NCBI RefSeq assembly: GCF_024347595.1
Contig: NZ_AP025506.1
Span: forward strand, 868,001-932,000
DNA from: Vibrio pomeroyi
Lineage (GTDB): Bacteria; Pseudomonadota; Gammaproteobacteria; Enterobacterales; Vibrionaceae
Direction: 5' to 3'
DNA: 64,000 nt
Positions 58,401 to 64,000 of this stretch are shown one piece after another; position 1 is the stretch's first letter; the number at the start of each line of letters is the position of its first letter. The notes beneath the pieces are model-generated. The model was not told the DNA's origin. It did no database searches and was given only the letters and a program-made list of their open reading frames with translations. Position numbers and translations under genes: made by a program.

Positions 58401-59705
58401 TTAGAAGCGGTAGTTAGCTTGGATACCAATTAGCCAGATGCTACCTGTTACTTCACCTTCGAAGTCACCACCAAATGGTGCAGAACTTGCGTCATCTTCA
58501 ACCATTTTTGCATCTTTCGCTAGGATGTAAGTGAAGCCAGCATCTAGAGTTAGTTGCTCAGACCACTGGTAGCCAGCACCAACACTCAACCAAGTACGGT
58601 CTGTTTCTGGAATAGTTGCCGTGCGGTGCTCTTCGCTTACCGCTGATGTGTCATATGCGATACCAGAGCGTAGAGCTAGTTTAGGTGTCATTTGGTAAGT
58701 AGTACCTACAGCAAAGCGGTAGTTGTCTTCCCAGTTTTCTTGCTTGATATCTTGAGTTCGCGCAGGACCAAATTCAGGGATATCAGCCACTAGCTCTTTA
58801 AAGCTGCTCCAGTTAGTCCAGTTCACGCTCGCATGCACAGCGACTTTATCTGATAGTTGATGGAAGCTTGCAAGTTCGGCGGTAGCTGGTAATGCTAGTT
58901 CCATTGAGCCGTTGTATTTTGACTTCACTGGAGAGCCTAAAGCACCAGCAACAGCATCAAAAGCGACACCGTTAGCGTGGCCCTCAAGCGTTAGGTCTAC
59001 TTCTGATTTGTAGGTAAAGCCTAGGCGGTTGTTTTCATTGATTTGCCAAGCTGTACCCACTTGCCAGCCCCACGCTGTGTCATCACCTTCCATGTATTTT
59101 AAAGCTGTACCTTGAGGGATCTGAACTAGAGAGTTCGCAGTAGATACTGCCCCAAAGCTACCTTCAGCCATGATGTAACGAATACCACCACCGATAGATA
59201 CGCTTTCAAGTACTTGGTATGCAGCGTTTAGGTTCAGCTCCATTGTGGTAACGCTTGCTTCGTTACCGTGGTTTGCGCCACCAAAGTCTTTACCTAGGTC
59301 TGTTTCCATGCCGTAGTTAGTGCCCGCAGCGAAACCTAAAGCAAACTTTTCGTTGTACTTATGAGAAACATAAAAGTTTGGGATAACTGCACTGTGTGCA
59401 AAATCACTAGAATTTGATGAGGTCGTTTTGCCCATCATAGACGTAGAAGTACCGTCGATATCAATGTTTGGGTCAACATAGATAGCACCAACAGAAACTT
59501 GAGTGCCTTCTAGGTAAGTTAGCATTGCAGGGTTACGCCATTGTGCGTCAGCACCGTCAGCCATTGCTGCTTCACCAGCGTATGCACGGCCAAGACCTGT
59601 TGCAGAGTATTCTGCTAGCTGAAAACCTGCCGCTTGAGTTACGGTAGAAGTCGAAAGTAGTCCAACTGCCACTGCAGCAGATAGAAGTGTCTTATTCATT
59701 TTCAT
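58401..59705 (-). CDS. fadL: FadL-family outer-membrane long-chain fatty acid transporter (proximal copy)
   Basis: 434-residue beta-barrel of the OmpP1/FadL family: signal peptide ending TVTQAAG, then FQLAEYSATGLGRAYAGEA and the NPA motif (QWRNPAMLTYL), which form the plug and hatch region. C-terminal aromatic residue (YRF) is typical for barrels. Imports long-chain fatty acids or other hydrophobic compounds. The neighbouring copy and fadI agree with that substrate class. Confidence 0.94.
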   Translation of the reverse strand: MKMNKTLLSAAVAVGLLSTSTVTQAAGFQLAEYSATGLGRAYAGEAAMADGADAQWRNPAMLTYLEGTQVSVGAIYVDPNIDIDGTSTSMMGKTTSSNSSDFAHSAVIPNFYVSHKYNEKFALGFAAGTNYGMETDLGKDFGGANHGNEASVTTMELNLNAAYQVLESVSIGGGIRYIMAEGSFGAVSTANSLVQIPQGTALKYMEGDDTAWGWQVGTAWQINENNRLGFTYKSEVDLTLEGHANGVAFDAVAGALGSPVKSKYNGSMELALPATAELASFHQLSDKVAVHASVNWTNWSSFKELVADIPEFGPARTQDIKQENWEDNYRFAVGTTYQMTPKLALRSGIAYDTSAVSEEHRTATIPETDRTWLSVGAGYQWSEQLTLDAGFTYILAKDAKMVEDDASSAPFGGDFEGEVTGSIWLIGIQANYRF

Positions 59706-59951
59706 TATTATGTTCGCTGAATCATAAGTATTTAGTGGCGTGATTCTACTTTTAGAGTCATTACTTTAAAAACGAAATTCGAATAAAACAGTGTTTTAGG
59801 GATTTAATGAGTAATTGTGGCTAATTATTAGGTAAATAGTCTGAATGTTTCGGCTGTGTTGCGAAATTTGAGCGTACACTTGTAGTCATATATTGACCTT
59901 GCAGGCTACAGCTGTAAGCTTAAATTGAGATTGGTCAGTGGTTTAGGCAAT

Positions 59952-59979
59952 AAAAAAGGGTCGCATAATGCGACCCTTT
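59952..59979 (-). terminator. Intrinsic terminator of the distal fadL gene
   Basis: On the minus strand AAAGGGTCGCA pairs perfectly with TGCGACCCTTT (59955-59965 with 59969-59979, loop TAA) and is followed by a T run. It separates the two fadL genes, so each has its own transcript. Confidence 0.92.
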
Positions 59980-60001
59980 GGGGATTACTTATTAGCTTAT
60001 A

Positions 60002-61264
60002 TTAGAAGCTACGGCTGTACTGCAGACCCATTAGGATTGCATCTGCACGAGTTGTTGCTGAAATTGACGAAACAACAGAAGTTGATTCATTAACTTTAAC
60101 ATCGTCGCCCATTAAGTATGTGAAACCAAAGTCTACGTTTGACGCTTCGTTGATGTGGTATGTGAAACCAGCTGAGAACCATTGGCGATCTGAATCTGGA
60201 ACCGAAACTGAAGTGACTTCATCTTGTGCACTTGTGTCATACATGTAGCCGGCACGAAGTGTCCAATCGCGATTCATGTAATATGTACCACCTAGAGAGT
60301 AGTGCATACCATTCTGCCATTCGTAATTGTTTAGAACACCTGCTTTGTCTGCTTCTAGCTTGTCAAATGAGCTCCAACCAATCCATTGCACTGAGTAATG
60401 AACTGCGAATTTAGTATCTTCAATCTTGTGGAAACCAGAGAACTCAACCATATCAGGTAGAGGCATATGAAGGGTATCATCTTTATATTCAGTGCCTTGG
60501 TAGCTGATATCGCCTTCAGCTTCAAGCTTCGGAGAGTAGTGGTAAGCCAAACCAAAACGGTTATTTTCATTTAACTCGAAAACAGTACCAAGGTTAAAGC
60601 CCACAGCCCAACCATCCGCTTCAGCATCAAGAACTGTTTGACCTGCTTGTGGCAAGCCTGGGATTGGCGGAGTATTAACTTCCGAGCTCATTGTTCGTTT
60701 CAGTTCACCTTTACCGTAAATAAGGTCAAGGCCTGCACCAAAGCTCCACTGTTTGTTTAGACGGTATGAACCAGCTAAACCAAAGTTAACACTTTTTACA
60801 TCTGTTAGGCCGCCGTATTCACCACCCACATAGCTATCGCTGAATTCAGTTTTTGTACCGAAGTTAGAATAAGCATTTACACCCCATGCAAATTTATCAT
60901 TTACTGGAACGATTAGATGAATGTTTGGTGCAATCGAAGTATCGCCAGCATCGTCATAGTCAGCATTGCTAGAATTACCGCCCATGAAGCCTGTGTAAGT
61001 AGCATCCTTAACTTCAATCATAGAAGTGATGCTTTCAAAACCAAGAGAAAGCTCAGTTTTGTCAAATAGTGCCATTGCTGCAGGGTTACGTGCCATTACT
61101 GACGCGTTATCTGCGATTACTGCATCACCAGCGAAAGCACGGCCGATGCCGGTAGCTGATTGTGCGTTAAGTTGGAAACCTGCTGCCATCGCTTGCGAAG
61201 ACGCCAGTGTAATTGTTACTGCTAAAAGAGACTTTTTAAACAGACGCGTGTTGTTGGTAGTCAT
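60002..61264 (-). CDS. fadL: FadL-family outer-membrane long-chain fatty acid transporter (distal copy)
   Basis: 420-residue paralogue of the neighbouring FadL: signal peptide ending SSQAMAA, the motif GFQLNAQSATGIGRAFAGDA, and the plug NPAAMALFDK. Ends in Phe (LQYSRSF) as a barrel should. The two copies differ over most of the barrel, so they are not a recent duplication. Upstream on the minus strand lie inverted repeats that may be regulatory. Confidence 0.94.
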   Translation of the reverse strand: MTTNNTRLFKKSLLAVTITLASSQAMAAGFQLNAQSATGIGRAFAGDAVIADNASVMARNPAAMALFDKTELSLGFESITSMIEVKDATYTGFMGGNSSNADYDDAGDTSIAPNIHLIVPVNDKFAWGVNAYSNFGTKTEFSDSYVGGEYGGLTDVKSVNFGLAGSYRLNKQWSFGAGLDLIYGKGELKRTMSSEVNTPPIPGLPQAGQTVLDAEADGWAVGFNLGTVFELNENNRFGLAYHYSPKLEAEGDISYQGTEYKDDTLHMPLPDMVEFSGFHKIEDTKFAVHYSVQWIGWSSFDKLEADKAGVLNNYEWQNGMHYSLGGTYYMNRDWTLRAGYMYDTSAQDEVTSVSVPDSDRQWFSAGFTYHINEASNVDFGFTYLMGDDVKVNESTSVVSSISATTRADAILMGLQYSRSF

Positions 61265-61306
61265 TCATTTATTCCTTTATATATCCGCCTCTACAGGGCG
61301 ATTAAT

Positions 61307-61373
61307 TTGAGCAATTGCTCAATGGTGGCTGATCCTATTCGGAAGTATACGATATACAAATCCGACCATTGAG
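61307..61373 (-). promoter_or_regulatory. Operator-like inverted repeats upstream of the distal fadL
   Basis: A perfect 16-bp palindrome TTGAGCAATTGCTCAA (61307-61322) lies about 45 bases before the start codon. CTCAATGGT (61318-61326) is the inverted copy of ACCATTGAG (61365-61373). The right arm, read on the minus strand as AATGGTCGGATTTGT, also resembles a FadR site (TGGTCNGA core). Which protein binds is not known from sequence. Confidence 0.5.
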
Positions 61374-61499
61374 AAATTTGAGTGGAAAATTATGGAAATG
61401 ACGCCTATCTGGCACGAAAATGGTGGGAAATGCTACTTTTTAGAGTTTTAACTCTAGAGTTATTGGTTATGTGAATGGATTTGGTGTTTATTTATAAAT

Positions 61500-61535
61500 A
61501 AAGCCCAGCAATATCAAGAGTATAATTGCTGGGCC
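61500..61535 (-). terminator. Intrinsic terminator of the sigma/anti-sigma operon
   Basis: GCCCAGCAAT pairs with ATTGCTGGGC (arms 61503-61512 and 61525-61534). On the minus strand a TTTATTTAT tract follows the hairpin. Confidence 0.8.
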
Positions 61536-61561
61536 TTTAATGACGGGGCTTTGAGAGCGAA

Positions 61562-62290
61562 TTAGCCCATTGGTTTGATCATTTTGGTGAGCTTTTCGGC
61601 GATCTTAGAAACGTCCTCTCCATCTTCACCGACAAGGATCAGACTGCTGTCATCGATCGGAGTCACCGAACCAGACATACCTTTTTCGTCAAAGTCGACC
61701 GGTTTGTCTGTTGGAATCCCAGTTAAGAACAGCGTGACTTTGCCTTTTTCACCTTGGAAGACCATGTGCATGGCGTTCGACTTACCAAAACCGCAATGGT
61801 TCAAGTAATAAACGTGATAGGGGAAAGCTTCGTCAAACTGAAAAGCAAAGGGGTTCATCTTGGCATTGATCTGTTGCGATGTGACCTGTTCATCAAGTCC
61901 ACTAATAAAGCTCTTTTCATCAACAACGTGCTTCATTGCCGTATCAGCTAAGCTTGCTTGTGCTGGAGAGACTAATGCATTTCCCCAATTCACTTGGCCA
62001 ACTAATAAGCCTGCAACAAATGCTACTGAGGCTGCCATTGCCATTGCTCGCCTAGCAAAAGTAGGCCTTACTACTTTGCTTTCTTCGCTTGAGGTCTGAT
62101 TGAACAGAATACGATCAGCAAGATCGTCTGGCACATCCACATTCATCGCAGAGTGGATCTGTTTATCAAGCGCTAGTACATCGTCTAAGAAGTTACTATT
62201 GGCTTCGCTATTCGCGGTCGCATCAACAATATCTTGTGTACGTTGTTTAGGTTCCGACAATACACGACGACGAAATTCCAAATCATCCAT
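61562..62290 (-). CDS. Probable anti-sigma factor (DUF3379 family)
   Basis: 242 residues with one membrane helix (about 80-103, RRAMAMAASVAFVAGLLVGQ), a cytoplasmic N-terminal half and an exported C-terminal half that contains the HVYYLNHCGFGKSNAMHMVF segment with a lone Cys. Position directly behind an ECF sigma gene, with eight bases of overlap, is typical of the anti-sigma factor that holds that sigma at the membrane. The signal it senses cannot be read from sequence. Confidence 0.82.
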   Translation of the reverse strand: MDDLEFRRRVLSEPKQRTQDIVDATANSEANSNFLDDVLALDKQIHSAMNVDVPDDLADRILFNQTSSEESKVVRPTFARRAMAMAASVAFVAGLLVGQVNWGNALVSPAQASLADTAMKHVVDEKSFISGLDEQVTSQQINAKMNPFAFQFDEAFPYHVYYLNHCGFGKSNAMHMVFQGEKGKVTLFLTGIPTDKPVDFDEKGMSGSVTPIDDSSLILVGEDGEDVSKIAEKLTKMIKPMG

Positions 62291-62846
62291 TATGTTGCCC
62301 CCTCTCTGCCTCTTCTGTATCCAGCATCTCTTTCAATTGATTTCGAGCTCTGAATAAACGTGTCATCACCGTGTTTTTGTTGAGTTCGAGAATATCGGCA
62401 ATCTCATCACCACTAAAACCACCAATCACTTGCAAGAAGAGAGGTTCACGGTAATCAATTTCAAGTTTCATGATCTGGGCTTGCAACCACTGATGCTGAT
62501 GGTGCGGGTCATCACTGACACTAGCATCGTTACCGTGATCGTCTATATCAACCAGATCAAACTGTTTGCGTTCAAAACGTCGAGCGTTCTCGCGCCTCAA
62601 GATGGTAATCAGCCAAGATTTAGCGGCTTTTTCATCTTGAAGGCTATCAAGTGACTTCCATGCACGAAGGCAAGTTTCTTGAACTAAGTCTTCGGCAATG
62701 CTTTTGTCTTTGCATAACCAATAGGCGTAGCGAAAGAGGTCACGATGATAGGCACGCACGAGTGCTTCGTATTTTCTTTGTTTGTCCATATCAGAGTTGA
62801 CCGGACGCTTGGCTGTTTTCTTTCCAAACATTTTTATTATTGACAC
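62283..62846 (-). CDS. ECF-type sigma-70 family factor
   Basis: About 187 residues with sigma regions 2 (YRDLFRYAYWLCKD-like: YHRDLFRYAYWLCKDKSIAE, DLVQETCLRAWKSL) and 4 (EPLFLQVIGGFSGDEIADIL, ELNKNTVMTRLFRARNQLKE). I chose GTG 62846, since GGAGG is five bases upstream; ATG 62858 or ATG 62831 (MFGKKTAK) are alternatives. It overlaps the anti-sigma gene. It controls an unknown regulon; autoregulation is likely but I did not find a clean promoter on its own strand. Confidence 0.88.
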   Translation of the reverse strand: MSIIKMFGKKTAKRPVNSDMDKQRKYEALVRAYHRDLFRYAYWLCKDKSIAEDLVQETCLRAWKSLDSLQDEKAAKSWLITILRRENARRFERKQFDLVDIDDHGNDASVSDDPHHQHQWLQAQIMKLEIDYREPLFLQVIGGFSGDEIADILELNKNTVMTRLFRARNQLKEMLDTEEAERGQHNG

Positions 62847-62868
62847 ACGAGCCTCCATAATTGCTCTG

Positions 62869-62889
62869 CGTATAGCTGTCCTCTATACG
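62869..62889. other. Inverted repeat in the leader of the ECF sigma gene
   Basis: CGTATAG (62869-62875) and CTATACG (62883-62889) form a perfect 7-bp inverted repeat around CTGTCCT, about 25-45 bases before the sigma start codon. It could be a DNA operator or a leader hairpin. Confidence 0.45.
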
Positions 62890-63011
62890 TTGTGCTTCGT
62901 TTTTATATTCTGTTTCGTTTTTAGAGCTAACGATCGGCAGGAAATCGTAAAATCACATTAAAATTGATCTACTTCAAAATCTAAGGCCTCGAACCCGTTA
63001 TAGTACACCTT

Positions 63012-63174
63012 GTCGTCTAGTTAGTCATTCGTGGCTAGCATGTTGAGCAAGACGACACTTCCTTTTGAAGGCTGACTTTACTTTCTCCTAATCAGGAAAC
63101 TGATTATTTCAATTGGCGTCAAGTTAATTGCTTTATACACATTCCGACCACACAGCTTTGTGTGGTTTTTTTTT
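63012..63174 (+). ncRNA. Putative small RNA or attenuated fadI leader
   Basis: This stretch has no gene but is rich in RNA-like structure on the plus strand: GTCGTCT/AGACGAC (63012-63018 with 63050-63056), a perfect TAATCAG-GAAA-CTGATTA hairpin with GAAA tetraloop (63089-63106), and a strong terminator at the end. No plus-strand reading frame precedes the terminator, so a short non-coding transcript is the simplest reading. The 5' end is a guess. Confidence 0.4.
63147..63174 (+). terminator. Strong plus-strand terminator without an upstream gene
   Basis: ACCACACA (63147-63154) pairs perfectly with TGTGTGGT (63159-63166), loop GCTT, followed by nine T residues. The T-tract is on the plus strand only, so it does not serve the divergent sigma operon. 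Confidence 0.9.
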
Positions 63175-63329
63175 GCCTCAAGAAAACCAATCCCTACAAA
63201 GCGATAACAGTATTTGCTTACAATAGTTTAGTCTCTTACGACAACCTTACCCCCAAAAAGGTTCGCCTGAATGTGCAGTTATATTTTCAAACAGTGAGAT
63301 ACTCGTATCACGTTTATTTAAACGCTCGT

Positions 63330-63357
63330 TTGATTTAATTAACAACTTCTTTACAAT
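63330..63357 (+). promoter_or_regulatory. Sigma-70 promoter of fadI
   Basis: TTGATT (63330-63335), 16 bases, TACAAT (63352-63357). It starts transcription near 63364, downstream of the terminator above, so fadI does not need to read through that terminator. Confidence 0.65.
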
Positions 63358-63361
63358 GCTT

Positions 63362-63374
63362 CAGGTCAGACCTC
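63362..63374 (+). promoter_or_regulatory. Candidate FadR operator before fadI
   Basis: CAGGTCAGACCTC has the symmetric core GGTC-A-GACC (63364-63372), close to the FadR consensus with its TGGTCNGACC centre. It would overlap the transcription start of the promoter above, a position that fits repression of beta-oxidation genes. Confidence 0.6.
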
Positions 63375-63393
63375 TTAACTTTAAGGAGAAACC

Positions 63394-64000
63394 ATGGGCA
63401 AACAGGAAGTCAAAACGCGTTCTGGAGAACGTGTTGCCGTTGTCGCTGGATTACGAACCCCATTCGCTCGTCAGAGCACAGAATTTAGTCAAGTGCCTGC
63501 GGTCGACTTAGGCAAAATGGTTGTGAGCGAAATGCTTGCAAGAACTGATGTCGATCCTGCGCTTATTGAACAAGTCGTCTTCGGCCAAGTTGTTCAGATG
63601 CCAGAAGCACCAAACATCGCGCGTGAAATCGTGTTGGGCACAGGCATGGACATCAATACCGATGCCTACAGTGTGACCCGAGCGTGTGCGACCAGTTTCC
63701 AAGCGGCAGTCAACGTTACTGAAAGCATTATGGCGGGCACGATTGATGTCGGCATTGCAGGTGGTGCGGATTCGTCTTCAGTATTGCCAATCGGTGTTTC
63801 GAAAAAGTTAGCGGCAAATTTATTAGCGCTGAGTAAAACCAAGACCATGGGGCAAAAGCTGAAGATTCTTAAAACCCTTTCAGTGAAAGACCTTATGCCA
63901 GTACCGCCAGCTGTTGCTGAATACTCGACTGGTTTATCCATGGGTCAAACCGCTGAACAGATGGCGAAGACGCACGGTATTACGCGCGAAGCTCAAGATG
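63394..64000 (+). CDS. fadI: FadI, 3-ketoacyl-CoA thiolase (5' part only)
   Basis: The frame opens at ATG 63394 after AAGGAG (63383-63388) and runs off the window after 202 codons. Thiolase features: N-terminal [20 protein letters not shown], and the catalytic Cys near residue 98 in [15 protein letters not shown]. FadI with FadJ carries out beta-oxidation in a complex; fadJ would be expected just beyond the window. A full-length FadI is about 435 residues, so roughly half is visible. Confidence 0.93.
   Translation, partial: MGKQEVKTRSGERVAVVAGLRTPFARQSTEFSQVPAVDLGKMVVSEMLARTDVDPALIEQVVFGQVVQMPEAPNIAREIVLGTGMDINTDAYSVTRACATSFQAAVNVTESIMAGTIDVGIAGGADSSSVLPIGVSKKLAANLLALSKTKTMGQKLKILKTLSVKDLMPVPPAVAEYSTGLSMGQTAEQMAKTHGITREAQD

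Noticed and set aside
59926..59950. FadR-like half-site (GGTCAGTGG) upstream of the proximal fadL
   Set aside because: Only half of the symmetric core is present and it lies close to the terminator of the next gene, far from the start codon.
63666..63941. 91-codon minus-strand frame in fadI
   Set aside because: It is antisense to the conserved thiolase active-site region.

Overview
The window looks like a contiguous stretch of a Vibrio chromosome, possibly from the Splendidus clade; that species-level guess rests on remembered protein similarity only. It carries the core of the polar sheathed-flagellum regulon, the chemotaxis cluster with the polar-positioning pair ParC/ParP, the System I cytochrome c maturation (ccm) operon, mlaA, two adjacent fadL genes, an ECF sigma/anti-sigma pair and the start of fadI. 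The gene order flg - flagellins - flaG/fliD - flrABC - fli - flhAFG - fliA - che - ccm is characteristic of Vibrio.

Layout. 1-10251: end of flgC, then flgDE, flgFGHIJ and flgKL (rod, hook, P and L rings, rod-hydrolase, hook-filament junction). 10662-15359: three flagellin genes. The first is FlaA-like and has a weak sigma-54-like box; the other two each have a clear sigma-28 (FliA) promoter. 15441-18648: flaG, fliD (cap), flaI (FliT-like) and fliS. 18877-23010: the regulators flrA, flrB and flrC. 23143-36879: fliEFG, fliHIJ, fliKLMNOPQR and flhB (MS ring, switch, export apparatus). 37152-42418: flhA, flhF, flhG and fliA. 42450-50007: cheY, cheZ, cheA, cheB, parC, parP, cheW and a DUF2802 gene. 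50286-57394: ccmABCDEFGHI. 57519-58304: mlaA. Two minus-strand fadL genes follow, then a minus-strand sigma/anti-sigma pair, and divergent from these fadI, which runs off the end.

Regulation is readable from the DNA. FlrA (master sigma-54 activator) is expected to switch on flrBC, fliE, flhA and fliA. FlrC (phosphorylated by FlrB) and FliA then drive the later genes. Sigma-54 -24/-12 boxes with exact GG-N10-GC spacing lie before flgF, flgK, fliE, fliK and flhA. Sigma-28 boxes with exact N11 spacing lie before the second and third flagellin genes. Intrinsic terminators mark most operon ends, including an unexpected one between fliG and fliH.

Most of the window is a well-known system and I see no CRISPR, prophage, transposase, rRNA or tRNA. 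The less ordinary signals are: a possible small RNA or attenuated leader between the ECF sigma gene and fadI, with a strong plus-strand terminator and no gene in front of it; a hexanucleotide tandem repeat coding (Pro-Glu)11 in parP; a three-fold repeated acidic/hydrophobic motif in the CheA linker; a duplicated PGW motif in FliD; NPEH instead of NPTH at the FlhB cleavage site; and operator-like inverted repeats upstream of the distal fadL.
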